A stretch of DNA of 39,933 nt from Actinomycetota bacterium (GCA_026392215.1 JAPLCN010000185.1:1-39933); one strand, 5' to 3'; positions 1-8,157 are shown, counted from the stretch's first letter. Numbers and translations: made by a program. The notes: a model not told the origin generated them from the letters alone.

Positions 1-1182
1 AATAACAAACAAGAAAAACAGCATTATCATAAAAGCCTGGACAAATATTCTGAGATAAGTAAATCCATAGGCTTGCTCATAAACCAGCATCCTGTAAAAA
101 GCTGATATAAGTAAAATAAAAGTGAAAATTACCAGCAGGGTAAGAAAAGCCCTGATAGCAGTGAAGATTCTTTTACTATCTTTTTTTACAAATGTGATGC
201 CAAAAATTAAAATGCCAAAATTAATAATAGTTACGATAACCAGCTCAGCAAAACCTCTTCTTGCATATTCTGCATAAGTAAACGAAGAAGGCAGGACAAA
301 AGAACTTCCACCAAAAAGATACCTGAACTGGATAAAGGAAAATACGGCATAAATTGCATTTACCAGGATTAATATTGTTAACAAAACGACAGGATCTAAA
401 AATAATTTCCACTGTATTTTAGTAGATGAAGTGCCATCAGTATTTGCGTTGCTATTTGTTGATGCCTTACTATTTGTGGATGGAGTGCTACTAGTAGATA
501 CAGCGCCATTTGTAGACTTTTTCCGTTCATCAAAGGCTTTTAATAAGGCCCATAGAAAACAAATTGCATAAACTGAAACTGAAATTATTATTAAAAAATG
601 TTTGAATATTTTTAAAAGGGGTATGTTTATAAAAATATTCTTAAACACAATATCTGCTGATGAAAGAAGCCACAAAATAATTGCCAGGAGTGGAATTGAA
701 ATCAGTATGCCTATAACCACTTTTGGCAGAATCCTGCTTTTGCTGCCTTTGCTGCTATTATCAGTCATCCTGGATAATGTTAAAAATGGCCTGTGAATAA
801 ACCTGAATGGAACAAAAATCCTCTTTGCAATATCCCCTATAAATCTTATATCCGACCAGTCTGATTTGTTTATATTTGCAACCAGGGAACTGAGCATAAT
901 TACGAGAATGGGAACAATTAAATAATTTAAAATCTTAAAGACCTGGTTAGAGAAAATAAAAAAAGTTGATGAAAGCAATAATATAGGAATTACAAAGAAC
1001 CATGCCTGGTTATTTAATTTTTTTAGGCAGCCCCAAAAACTTGCTAAAAATACCGCCAGGACCAGGACAATAAAAATAATATAGGAAATCCCAAGTGTCT
1101 TGTTGTAGAAAAAAATATCGAATGATACACCTATTATCAATCCGAATAAAAGTAGCCAGTATTTTTTACGTTCCAATTCCAT
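1..1182 (-). CDS. DUF4173-family integral membrane protein (3' end outside window)
   Basis: An open minus-strand frame of 394 codons runs from an ATG at 1182 to the window edge without a stop, so the C-terminus is missing. The translation starts MELERKKYWLLLFG and shows at least eight hydrophobic segments. A Ser/Thr/Asn-rich low-complexity loop (about residues 215-250) separates two membrane halves. The later half contains the stretch FTYAEYARRGFAEL, which I recognise as the hallmark of the DUF4173 (DUF4153-like) family. The biochemical role of that family is not established; members are polytopic membrane proteins, sometimes near signalling genes. Its start lies back to back with the isochorismatase-like gene at 1507. 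I am fairly sure of the coding call and the family, and not of any function. Confidence 0.8.
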   Translation of the reverse strand, partial: MELERKKYWLLLFGLIIGVSFDIFFYNKTLGISYIIFIVLVLAVFLASFWGCLKKLNNQAWFFVIPILLLSSTFFIFSNQVFKILNYLIVPILVIMLSSLVANINKSDWSDIRFIGDIAKRIFVPFRFIHRPFLTLSRMTDNSSKGSKSRILPKVVIGILISIPLLAIILWLLSSADIVFKNIFINIPLLKIFKHFLIIISVSVYAICFLWALLKAFDERKKSTNGAVSTSSTPSTNSKASTNSNANTDGTSSTKIQWKLFLDPVVLLTILILVNAIYAVFSFIQFRYLFGGSSFVLPSSFTYAEYARRGFAELVIVTIINFGILIFGITFVKKDSKRIFTAIRAFLTLLVIFTFILLISAFYRMLVYEQAYGFTYLRIFVQAFMIMLFFLFVI

Positions 1183-1506
1183 AAATTATTCCATAAAATT
1201 ATATGCGGCTTTGTTATTCTACAAGCATTCCCCTTAAAATACTACAATAAATATTATTAAGTTTTCAAGTTGTTAAGTTTTAATAATTCATGAACTTTTA
1301 GAACCAATTTGTAAAGCTTGGCTGGGCATAGTAGACAGAGTTAGAACTAAATTATTAAGCTTAAGCAGGGATATTTTTATAACTGAATTTAAGTTTTAAC
1401 AATTAAAATAAATATTTTACCTTTAAAGTAGTAGAATATATTTATTTAATGATGTTAATCTTTTGTTTTTAAAAATATCTATTTAGTTATTTCAAAAATA
1501 GACGTA
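1183..1506. other. Divergent intergenic region
   Basis: These 324 bases separate the divergently transcribed DUF4173 gene and the isochorismatase-like pseudogene, and must hold any promoters for both. The stretch is very AT-rich, with runs such as ttaagttttcaagttgtta, but I see no convincing -35/-10 pair, hairpin or small ORF with a ribosome-binding site. Confidence 0.4.
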
Positions 1507-2057
1507 ATGAGAGCAACAATAATTATAATTGATGTATTGCAAGATTTCTTTAGAGAAGGTCGACTAAAGGAACACCGGGAGAAGCTGGTAAGATCCATAA
1601 ATGAACTGGTAAATATTGGAGGGAGAGAGGTTTACCTATCATCTGGGTCCGCCAAGAATTTAAAGATGACTTAAGTGATGCTTTTCTTGCCTTGAGAAAA
1701 AGTGGCAATAAAATAACCATTGAAAATACAGAAGGCTGTAAATTCCTTCCTGAGCTTGATCGACAAGAAAGCGATCATGAAATCCTTAAGAAAAGATATA
1801 GTGCATTTTTCAAGACTGAAATGGACGATCTTTTAGATAGACTTGGTGTGGATACCCTTATCCTTGCTGGTGTAAATACACACGCCTGTATTCGCATGGC
1901 AGCTGTTGATGCCTATCAGCGTGATTATGAAGTTATACTTTCAATTGATTGCATTGACTCATATGATGAAGAATTTCATAAAGTTTCTTTACGTTATCTG
2001 GAAAGAACAATTTCTGTGCCATTAAGCAATGAAGAGGTAAAATCAAAGTTAATATAA
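1507..2057 (+). pseudogene. Isochorismatase-family cysteine hydrolase, interrupted by a frameshift
   Basis: Two overlapping frames together encode one isochorismatase-like hydrolase of about 183 residues. Frame 1 starts with ATG at 1507 (MRATIIIIDVLQDFF, holding the catalytic Asp9) and runs into TAA at 1672. Frame 3 takes over around 1618-1635 (ERGLPIIWVRQEFKDD) and continues to the stop at 2055-2057. It carries the expected Lys in KKRYSAFFKTE and the nucleophile Cys in GVNTHACIRMAA, so the Asp-Lys-Cys triad is complete across the break. The break lies in the purine-rich run ttggagggagagaggt and is consistent with one extra base (or two missing). Family members hydrolyse vinyl ethers or amides such as isochorismate or nicotinamide; the substrate is unknown here. 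It could be a recent pseudogene or a sequencing error. No clear Shine-Dalgarno precedes 1507. Confidence 0.75.
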
Positions 2058-2097
2058 TCATATAGGCAAGTTGGTCAGTTCGCGGGCTATGCAGGTT

Positions 2098-2127
2098 TGG
2101 CTGCCCCAAGTAGTGAAATTTCGAACC
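2098..2127 (-). repeat. Possible degraded tRNA 3'-end-like copy
   Basis: The plus strand reads tggctgcccc, six bases, then tgaaatttcgaacc. It shares tggctgccc and ttcgaacc with the better tRNA 3' remnant at 2819-2843, in the same orientation. The spacing between the T-loop-like part and CCA is about five bases longer than in a true tRNA, so this is at best a decayed copy, and chance is possible. Confidence 0.25.
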
Positions 2128-2347
2128 ATTTTCTAAAGGAAATTGTAAAACTTAAAAAATTAATTATCTATAATGGACAATACAATAATAAAAATATCTT
2201 AAAAAAATTTTCATACTAAACTTTTTTATATATAAGTCGTCTAATAAACCGGATAAAAATTAGTATTTTTTATCATAATATAAATTGAAATAGTTAAAAA
2301 TGAAAGAGGGAAAGAATTAAAATTTATATGTTCACAGGAGGGGTATA

Positions 2348-2752
2348 ATGATAGAACAGGTTCATAATCATATTGTTTCAGAGCTTCAGCAAAACGCTCG
2401 AACAGACACAATTTTTATAATGACTGCAATTTTTCTCAACTTGATATCGCTTGGAATTAATTCAGCTATCGCCACAAATTCAAGGACTGATACAAATCTG
2501 TTTATTGTTATGTTTATCCTTGTAGCGCTGGTTTTAGTTGTAAATTTTATTGTGATATTTGGTTTACTGAAAGGCAAACAGACAAGATATAAACTAATTA
2601 ATGGGCTACTTAAAATGTATAAAGACCAGAATGTAGATGGCTATTATGACTCCACTCTTCTTCTAAATTATAATGTAAGGTATAATCTTTTTATTTTTGC
2701 TGTTGTATTTACAGGAGCAGTAGCTATTGCCATACCATTTATTGTTAGATAA
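2348..2752 (+). CDS. Small three-helix membrane protein, unrecognised
   Basis: I do not recognise this 134-residue protein. The ATG follows a strong Shine-Dalgarno (aggagg, six bases before the start), so it is very likely expressed. The N-terminal 20 residues (MIEQVHNHIVSELQQNARTD) look like an amphipathic cytoplasmic helix. Hydrophobic helices follow at about residues 22-45, 50-73 and 110-133, the last ending in FIVR. A charged loop of about 35 residues (KGKQTRYKLINGLLKMYKDQ and onward) separates helices 2 and 3. There is no catalytic motif. It stands alone in a degraded intergenic zone, bracketed by tRNA-3'-like remnants at 2098 and 2819. That suggests it may be cargo of a small inserted segment, which is inference. 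Confidence 0.75.
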   Translation: MIEQVHNHIVSELQQNARTDTIFIMTAIFLNLISLGINSAIATNSRTDTNLFIVMFILVALVLVVNFIVIFGLLKGKQTRYKLINGLLKMYKDQNVDGYYDSTLLLNYNVRYNLFIFAVVFTGAVAIAIPFIVR

Positions 2753-2818
2753 AGAAGCTAATTATTTTTAGTCAATAGAAGATATCATTAAACACCACTT
2801 TATTTGATGATATTTAAC

Positions 2819-2843
2819 TGGCTGCCCAGAGAGGATTCGAACC
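2819..2843 (-). pseudogene. tRNA 3'-end remnant (T-loop to CCA)
   Basis: The reverse complement reads ggttcgaatcctctctgggc followed by agcca. It has a T-loop (ttcgaat), the 3' half of a T-stem (cctct), seven bases of acceptor 3' strand (ctgggca), a discriminator G and an encoded CCA. The 5' T-stem half, anticodon arm and 5' acceptor are absent: upstream sequence on the minus strand is AT-rich (tttaaatttt). This is therefore a fragment and not a functional tRNA. Such 3' fragments are typical of attachment-site scars left by integrases that use tRNA genes. Confidence 0.5.
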
Positions 2844-2852
2844 AAAATTTAA

Positions 2853-3026
2853 ATAAATAAGACAAATATTTACTATTTAATTAATCTGTGGGGTGAACTT
2901 ACTACTCCGGGTATAATAAAGGGATATATTTCTGATGTTTCTGATGATTTTTTACAAGCATATAATAAAAAAATACACAATTATTTTTTCTTCAAAAATT
3001 CATATAGATATGCTTTAGTCCTATAA
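2853..3026 (+). pseudogene. Unidentified open-frame relic
   Basis: Between a TAA at 2850 and a TAA at 3024 a plus-strand frame stays open for 57 codons. It reads like protein (for example LWGELTTPGIIKGYISDVSD, then DFLQAYNKK), but it has no ATG at its head and no ribosome-binding site. The frame ends inside the first palindromic repeat (3018-3040). It may be the C-terminal remnant of a lost gene; I do not recognise the family. Chance openness in AT-rich DNA cannot be excluded. Confidence 0.2.
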
Positions 3027-3042
3027 CCCAGGTTATAAGCTC
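3015..3042. repeat. Palindromic repeat, copy 1
   Basis: The plus strand reads tagtcctataacccaggtta followed by taagc. It contains the inverted repeat tataacc-ca-ggttata. A close direct copy occurs about 176 bases on, at 3190-3216. On the minus strand both resemble the conserved 3' tail of bacterial RNase P RNA (aacycggcttatag). Confidence 0.45.
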
Positions 3043-3185
3043 AAACTTTTGGATTCACATTTTTTAATTTTGGAATTATTATAATTATAATAAAAGTGGA
3101 TATATTTTAAGCACATTTTTATACTAAAACTTGTAAATTTGAAGAATTTTTTAGTATTTTTGAAAAGCTATAACTATTTAAGTTT

Positions 3186-3217
3186 GGTGGAGTTAGTCTA
3201 TAAGCCGAGTTATAGCC
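3186..3217 (-). repeat. Palindromic repeat, copy 2; resembles RNase P RNA 3' tail
   Basis: On the minus strand this reads ggctataactcggcttatag followed by actaactccacc. From memory, 18 of 26 bases align without gaps to the 3' terminus of E. coli rnpB (from AACCCGGCTTAT to CACC). The conserved 5' half of RNase P RNA (gaggaaagtccgggct type) is not present nearby, because the nuclease gene starts its 3' end at 3281. If related at all, this is a 3' fragment and not a working rnpB. The core is also an imperfect palindrome (ctataa/ttatag) shared with copy 1. Confidence 0.3.
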
Positions 3218-3280
3218 TGTTTCAGTTAAAAAACAAAAGCTTATACTGATTTAAATTTTTCATAATAAATAATCCTATGA

Positions 3281-4330
3281 TTAATAATTATAAATATAAA
3301 CAAGCAGCCCGTTATTATCTCTAAGATACAAAGTATCGTGCTCATTATTCCAGATTGGCTGTGTGGAATTCCAGTATAATTTTTCCCTGGTGTTTGTCCC
3401 TGAACCGGTATATAAAATAACATTTTTTCCGGATTCAAGGGTAAAATTTTCAAATCTGTAAATATTTGTCCCTGCATCTTTTAAGGTCCAGCCATCCATA
3501 TTCAGAGATTTTGAGCCGGTATTTTTAATGCTTGCCCATTCCCCGTTCAAGTTTTCAGTATCCTTACCTTCTGCATCATAGTTTAAAACAACTTCCAGAA
3601 CCTCTGTTGAAGATTTCTGCCATAAGCCGGCTTCATTTTTCCTGGCAGATCTTTCTGCTTCAAGAAATTTGTCTGTGTATTTTACATCCGGAGGATAAGT
3701 ATAGGCATTGGCAAAACCGCACCAGACCATTTCAAAATTAACAAATAAATCCGGCAGATATACATATCTTAAATATCTTCCGTACATATCCTTATTGGTG
3801 ACATCTTTTTCAAGTTTTACCTGTTTGCCAAGCACGAGAATCTCCATAAATTCCTTAGCTTCCTCATAAAAATACATATCTTTTTCGGGGGTATTTATTC
3901 CAATAAATCTTATTACCATACTGTTTTTAAGTTCTACAGTATCACCATCAAAAACATTTATGACGTTATAGTCAGAATCATTAAAATTTTTATTCTCATA
4001 AATATTTGAATTATTTGATATATTTTCTGCGGGTGAAGCGCCTGAATCAGTAACTATGGATTCCGGCAAACTATTATTTTCTTTTGAATTTGATTCTGAT
4101 TCTGAAGTTTGCGAAGAATTTAAACTACTTGCGGAACTGCCTGTAACATTACTGCCTTTTATTTGCTTACTATTTTCGGTATAAAAAAGTCCGCATGAAA
4201 TCTGTAATAATAATATTGAAATTAAAATTATAAAAAGGAAAGAAAATATTATTGTTTTTAATATTGAAAAAAATAAATGAGTTTTCTTTCTGAAATTATC
4301 AATGCACTTATCTTTGCCAAAAAAAATCAT
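3281..4330 (-). CDS. Membrane-anchored thermonuclease with lamin-tail domain
   Basis: This 349-residue protein has an N-terminal hydrophobic anchor (about residues 23-48), a Ser/Asn-rich linker (51-120), a staphylococcal-nuclease (TNase) domain (about 122-240) and a C-terminal lamin-tail domain (about 246-349). Visible nuclease residues are DGDT (128-131), Arg141 and Glu149 in RFIGINTPE, and Arg185 in YGRYLRY. These match the catalytic Arg-Glu-Arg set, with Asn replacing one metal-site Asp as in many bacterial members. A Cys at 46 follows LLQIS, a poor lipobox, so I favour a membrane anchor over a lipoprotein. It should cut nucleic acid outside the membrane. Its ATG overlaps the yacP stop by four bases (ATGA), implying co-translation with that gene. 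Confidence 0.85.
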   Translation of the reverse strand: MIFFGKDKCIDNFRKKTHLFFSILKTIIFSFLFIILISILLLQISCGLFYTENSKQIKGSNVTGSSASSLNSSQTSESESNSKENNSLPESIVTDSGASPAENISNNSNIYENKNFNDSDYNVINVFDGDTVELKNSMVIRFIGINTPEKDMYFYEEAKEFMEILVLGKQVKLEKDVTNKDMYGRYLRYVYLPDLFVNFEMVWCGFANAYTYPPDVKYTDKFLEAERSARKNEAGLWQKSSTEVLEVVLNYDAEGKDTENLNGEWASIKNTGSKSLNMDGWTLKDAGTNIYRFENFTLESGKNVILYTGSGTNTREKLYWNSTQPIWNNEHDTLYLRDNNGLLVYIYNY

Positions 4331-4875
4331 TTATTTTTATGCTCTTTACTGTTTCCTAATTTTTCTTTTATTTTTGAAATTTCTTCCCTGGATTTTCTGT
4401 TAAGCTTTTTTCCAATGCTTGAAAAGCCTGAATTTTGAGATTTGCTAAACTCACTTAGTTTGTTTTTTACTTCCACCTTTTGTTTATTTAACTCAATGCA
4501 AAATTCCCTTACCGATTTTCGGTAAATATTTTCCCTAAAAATAACTGTCTGCAGAATATTATCAGAAGTAACTATAAATTTTTTATCATAACCTTCTTTT
4601 AAATGCACTATTTCTTCAATAACGCTGTCAGCAGTCTTTGCCTTGCCGGAGAAAATGATTTCCACACCTTTGGTTTTTAAAGAATGTCTGCCATTGTCTG
4701 AAGATTTATTTGAATCAAATACAACAATAATATCGAAACCTGAATTATGCTTGTACTCAATCAGATCATCGATTAATTTCTCTCTTAAAAGCTCAAGTTT
4801 ATTAGCTTTTAATGCTTTGTTATCAAAATATTTAAATATAAAATTATATCCGTCTACAACAAGCAAGCTTTTCAT
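4327..4875 (-). CDS. yacP: YacP/Rae1-like NYN-domain ribonuclease
   Basis: A 182-residue protein beginning MKSLLVVDGYNFIF, the start of the NYN (PIN-like) fold: Asp8 and the following Asn are the first acidic/polar site. FDIIVVFDSNKS (about residues 45-56) and FIVTSDNILQ (about 99-108) supply the later acidic residues. In Bacillus subtilis the homologue Rae1 cleaves mRNA on the translating ribosome. The C-terminal 55 residues are Lys/Glu/Ser-rich. The gene lies directly after rlmB (16-base gap), exactly the Bacillus order rlmB-yacP, and overlaps the nuclease gene downstream. The family call is secure; the ribosome-dependent role is taken from the homologue. Confidence 0.85.
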   Translation of the reverse strand: MKSLLVVDGYNFIFKYFDNKALKANKLELLREKLIDDLIEYKHNSGFDIIVVFDSNKSSDNGRHSLKTKGVEIIFSGKAKTADSVIEEIVHLKEGYDKKFIVTSDNILQTVIFRENIYRKSVREFCIELNKQKVEVKNKLSEFSKSQNSGFSSIGKKLNRKSREEISKIKEKLGNSKEHKNK

Positions 4876-4891
4876 CTATTATCATCTTTTC

Positions 4892-5677
4892 TTATCTATT
4901 ATTTTTAAATTTTTTATTAATTTCATAAAAGATTATACCTGCAGCTACCGAAACATTAACAGAATCAAGCTCTTTATTGATATCAATTTTAAGTAAAAAA
5001 TCAGAATTTTCCCTGGAAAGCCGTGAAATTCCCTTGTGCTCGCTGCCTAAAATTAAAGCCATCGGGAAAGTAAAATCTACCTTTTCTATGAGTGTGACAC
5101 TTTTTTCATTTTCAACATCTGTCCCATAAATCCAGAAACCACTATCTTTTAAAACTTTTACAGACTGAATTAAATTGGAAACCTGAAAAATTCTCACTTC
5201 TTCGAGTGTTCCTGCTGAAGTCCTGCTGACATCCTTATTTACCTCAACACTCCTATGTTTAGGAATAATGATTCCGTCAAATTCAAATGCAAACGCGCTT
5301 CTGATTATTGCTCCGAAATTACCGACGTCAGTTACATTATCTAAAATTATCAATCTTGAGTTTTTATCTGCTTCTTTAGATAAAAATACATCCAGATCGC
5401 AATAAGTATAGTTTGTAACTTTAGCGCATATCCCCTGTGTTTTTAATTCAGGATTGCTGATAAGCATTTCAAATTTTCTGTCTTCTAAAACATTGAACTG
5501 AATCCTTTTTTCTCTTGCAAGTGATAAGATTTCTCTTACTTTAGGGATTGATTCTTTTGAGCGGGACAAATAAATTTCATATATCTTTCTTTTGCCGGAG
5601 TTTGTTTTTAAAAGTGAATAAACTGGATTAATTCCGCAAATTAATTCCAAATTTGATTTTAAGTCATCTAAATTCAT
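4892..5677 (-). CDS. rlmB: 23S rRNA (guanosine-2'-O-)-methyltransferase, SpoU/TrmH family
   Basis: A 261-residue SPOUT methyltransferase. The N-terminal 95 residues form the L30e-like substrate-binding domain (LICGINPVYSLLK, and KRIQFNVLEDRKFEML). The catalytic trefoil-knot domain shows motif 1 NVTDVGNFGAIIRSAFAF (Asn and Arg of the active site), motif 2 LILGSEHKGISRL and motif 3 SVNVSVAAGIIFYEI. By homology it methylates the 2'-OH of a 23S rRNA guanosine (G2251 in E. coli) using S-adenosylmethionine. It sits 19 bases after cysS. In Bacillus the mini-RNase III gene mrnC lies between these two; here there is no room for it. Other TrmH-family targets remain possible. Confidence 0.9.
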   Translation of the reverse strand: MNLDDLKSNLELICGINPVYSLLKTNSGKRKIYEIYLSRSKESIPKVREILSLAREKRIQFNVLEDRKFEMLISNPELKTQGICAKVTNYTYCDLDVFLSKEADKNSRLIILDNVTDVGNFGAIIRSAFAFEFDGIIIPKHRSVEVNKDVSRTSAGTLEEVRIFQVSNLIQSVKVLKDSGFWIYGTDVENEKSVTLIEKVDFTFPMALILGSEHKGISRLSRENSDFLLKIDINKELDSVNVSVAAGIIFYEINKKFKNNR

Positions 5678-5696
5678 ACTATTACAATATGGAAAA

Positions 5697-7193
5697 TTAT
5701 TTTTGAACCCTCCAGATTGTCCCTTCCTTTCTGTCTTCTAATAATATTTTGCCGCCCAGTAATTTATCTCTGATTTCATCAGATTTTCTGAAGTCTTTAT
5801 TTTTTCTTGCTTCATTTCTTTCCTGTATCAGATTTTCAATTTCTTCAGCACCAAGGCTGCCGGTTTCTGTTTTTAAACCAATTAAATCGTCACAGACTTC
5901 CCTCTTAAGGTCAATTCCAAAAATATTATATAAACCAGCAATTTCCTCATAAAAAGAATCTAAATCATTTATAAATTCCCTGTCAGGAGCAAAATCAGTT
6001 CCCTGAATTATCCCGTTGACAGTTTTGATGGCTTCAAATAAAACTCCTATTGCTCCGGCGCTGTTAAAATCCTTGTCCATTGCGGAAGTAAAATCCGGTT
6101 TTATTGATATGAGAAAAGCTTTAAGTTTTTCCTTGTCAGATGTTAATTTTTGACTCTCTTCTGGGCTTGCTTTCTGATTTTTTGCATCTTTATTGTTAAT
6201 TATAAACTTAATATTGCGAATGGTGCTTGTTATTTTCTCAAGCGCTTTTTTCGATTCTTCAAGCTTTTCATCACTGAATTCAAGCGGGCTTCTGTAATGT
6301 GTTGAAAGCATATAAAACTTTAATAAATTCGGCGAGCGTTTCTTAAGAAAATTTTTTAATATCCAGTCTTCCTTAAGCCCGTCTGACTTGGACATTTTTC
6401 TTTCCTTTACTTCTACCATCCCATTATGCATCCAGTATTTTACAAAGTTTCCTCTACCTGGAAACGCTGCTTCACTTTGGGCTATTTCGTTTTCATGATG
6501 CGGAAAAATCAAATCAAGGCCTCCGCCATGAATATCAAAGCCAAACCCTAAATATTTATTTGACATTGCAGAGCATTCAATATGCCACCCGGGTCTTCCC
6601 TTGCCCCAGGGGCTGTCCCAGCTTGGCTCACCTGGCTTTGCTTCTTTCCAAAGCGCAAAATCAATCTTATCCTGCTTTTCAAAGTCAATATCATCTGCAT
6701 CTTTCATTTCATCAATCTTCTGGCCCGAAAGTTTCCCGTAACTTTTATATTTGGAAACATCAAAATAAACATTTCCGCCCACAACATAGCCATACCCGTT
6801 ATTAATTATTCTGGTAATTATGTCGATGATTTCACTTATCATTTTTGTTGCAAGCGGTATTTCATCAATATCGTTTATTTCCAGCGTCTTTATATCTTCC
6901 ATAAAAGCTTTTACGTATCTGTCAGTAATAACTTTATAATCAACACCTTCAGAGTTAGCCTTATTGATGATCTTATCTTCAATATCAGTAATATTCTGTA
7001 CAAAAATAACTTTATATCCAAGATACTTTAAGTAATTTCTCACCATATTAAAGACAATAATGGGCCTTGCATTACCTATTGAAATAAAGTTGTAAACTGT
7101 CGGTCCGCAAACATACATTTTTACTTTATTTTCCTGCGCCGGTATGAATTCTTCTTTTTTCCTGGTAAGGGTATTGTATAATTTTAAAGCCAA
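5697..7193 (-). CDS. cysS: Cysteinyl-tRNA synthetase
   Basis: Class I synthetase of 498 residues, close to the family norm. It shows YVCGPTVYNFISIGNARP (zinc Cys plus the HIGH-equivalent), WHIECSAMS and FPHHENEIAQSEA (further zinc ligands Cys, His, Glu) and the KMSKS loop ERKMSKSDG. The C-terminal part ends in the anticodon-binding domain (RNEARKNKDFRKSDEIRDKL, IWRVQK). It joins cysteine to tRNA-Cys in the cytoplasm. The start codon is TTG at 7193 (TTG GCT TTA AAA); there is no in-frame ATG until after the signature sequence. It follows cysE, which makes O-acetylserine for cysteine synthesis, as in Bacillus cysE-cysS. No T-box leader is visible in the 115 bases upstream. Confidence 0.95.
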   Translation of the reverse strand: MALKLYNTLTRKKEEFIPAQENKVKMYVCGPTVYNFISIGNARPIIVFNMVRNYLKYLGYKVIFVQNITDIEDKIINKANSEGVDYKVITDRYVKAFMEDIKTLEINDIDEIPLATKMISEIIDIITRIINNGYGYVVGGNVYFDVSKYKSYGKLSGQKIDEMKDADDIDFEKQDKIDFALWKEAKPGEPSWDSPWGKGRPGWHIECSAMSNKYLGFGFDIHGGGLDLIFPHHENEIAQSEAAFPGRGNFVKYWMHNGMVEVKERKMSKSDGLKEDWILKNFLKKRSPNLLKFYMLSTHYRSPLEFSDEKLEESKKALEKITSTIRNIKFIINNKDAKNQKASPEESQKLTSDKEKLKAFLISIKPDFTSAMDKDFNSAGAIGVLFEAIKTVNGIIQGTDFAPDREFINDLDSFYEEIAGLYNIFGIDLKREVCDDLIGLKTETGSLGAEEIENLIQERNEARKNKDFRKSDEIRDKLLGGKILLEDRKEGTIWRVQK

Positions 7194-7308
7194 ACTAAGA
7201 TCTCTCTTTCTCTATATAAAATTTCCTAATTATATTTCTTTTTCTGAAGCTATTTTCTTGAAGTAATTTTAAAAACAAATAAAAACCCTTAGAATCAAAA
7301 AAACAATA

Positions 7309-7965
7309 CTAAATATTTTTATTTGTTTTTATTTTTTTTATCTCGTCTTCCAGTAAATCAATTCTTGATTTTAAGTCTATCAGCAAGTCGTTTACAGGGT
7401 CAGGCAAGTTCATTCTATGGAATTCATCAGAAAGCACTCTTTCGCCTTTAATCTTTACTATTTTACCCGGAACTCCCACAACTGTGCAATCAGCCGGGAC
7501 CGGATTTATAACTACAGCTCCTGCTCCGATAATAACATTATTTCCGATTGTAATTGAACCTAGTACTTTTGCGCCGGCAGAAACTATTATATTATTGCCA
7601 AGTGTCGGATGTCGTTTGCCTCTCTCCTTACCGGTTCCTCCCAAAGTAACTCCCTGGTATAAAAGGCAGTCATCTCCTATTATGGTTGTTTCTCCTATTA
7701 CTACACCCATTCCATGGTCAATGAAAAATCTCCTGCCAATCTGCGCTCCCGGGTGGATCTCAATTCCTGTAACAAATTTTGCAAATTGTGAAATGCACCT
7801 TGGGAAAAAGGGGACTTTATGCTTTAAAAGCCAGTGAGTAATCCTATGAGAAATCATAGCATGAACTCCGGAATAAGTAAGGATGATTTCAAAAGCACTT
7901 ACAGCAGCGGGATCCTTTTCCTTTGCTGTTTTTACCTGCTCTCTTAATTCTGCTATCAGTCCCAT
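7309..7965 (-). CDS. cysE: Serine O-acetyltransferase
   Basis: A 218-residue left-handed beta-helix acetyltransferase. An N-terminal helical part ends at about residue 65, followed by the hexapeptide-repeat domain with IEIHPGAQIGRRFFIDHGMG, VVIGETTIIGDDCLLYQGVT and LGGTGKERGKRHPTLGNN, which carries the CysE active-site His residues. The last 25 residues form a charged tail (IDLLEDEIKKIKTNKNI). It transfers acetyl from acetyl-CoA to L-serine, giving O-acetylserine for cysteine synthase. It is the shorter class of the family, lacking the long E. coli N-terminal extension. It lies between gltX and cysS, as in Bacillus. The 115-base gap to cysS is AT-rich and shows no leader structure. Confidence 0.93.
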   Translation of the reverse strand: MGLIAELREQVKTAKEKDPAAVSAFEIILTYSGVHAMISHRITHWLLKHKVPFFPRCISQFAKFVTGIEIHPGAQIGRRFFIDHGMGVVIGETTIIGDDCLLYQGVTLGGTGKERGKRHPTLGNNIIVSAGAKVLGSITIGNNVIIGAGAVVINPVPADCTVVGVPGKIVKIKGERVLSDEFHRMNLPDPVNDLLIDLKSRIDLLEDEIKKIKTNKNI

Positions 7966-8157
7966 ATTTTTTAATTATTAATATTTATAAGTGCTATTTG
8001 ATATTTTTATTTTTTAAATCTTTATCTAATCCGATTATACTAAAATTATTATTAATTTTATGTAATAAAAAAATTAATTTCTATTTGAAAATAATCAAAT
8101 TTAGCTGGCATGCTGACTTTAATTTAAGGGCCCGTTAAAAAATAGAAACCAAACTGT

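Noticed and set aside
602-796. A 64-codon plus-strand ORF
   Set aside because: It lies antisense to the continuous DUF4173 frame, which shows clear family motifs; the ORF is a shadow.
6582-7031. A 149-codon plus-strand ORF
   Set aside because: Antisense to cysS, including its catalytic motifs; no ribosome-binding site and an improbable composition.
8098-8157. The ttaagggcccgttaa stretch after gltX as a terminator or T-box element
   Set aside because: Only a six-base self-complementary core, no U run in the right place and no T-box GGTGG-type sequence.
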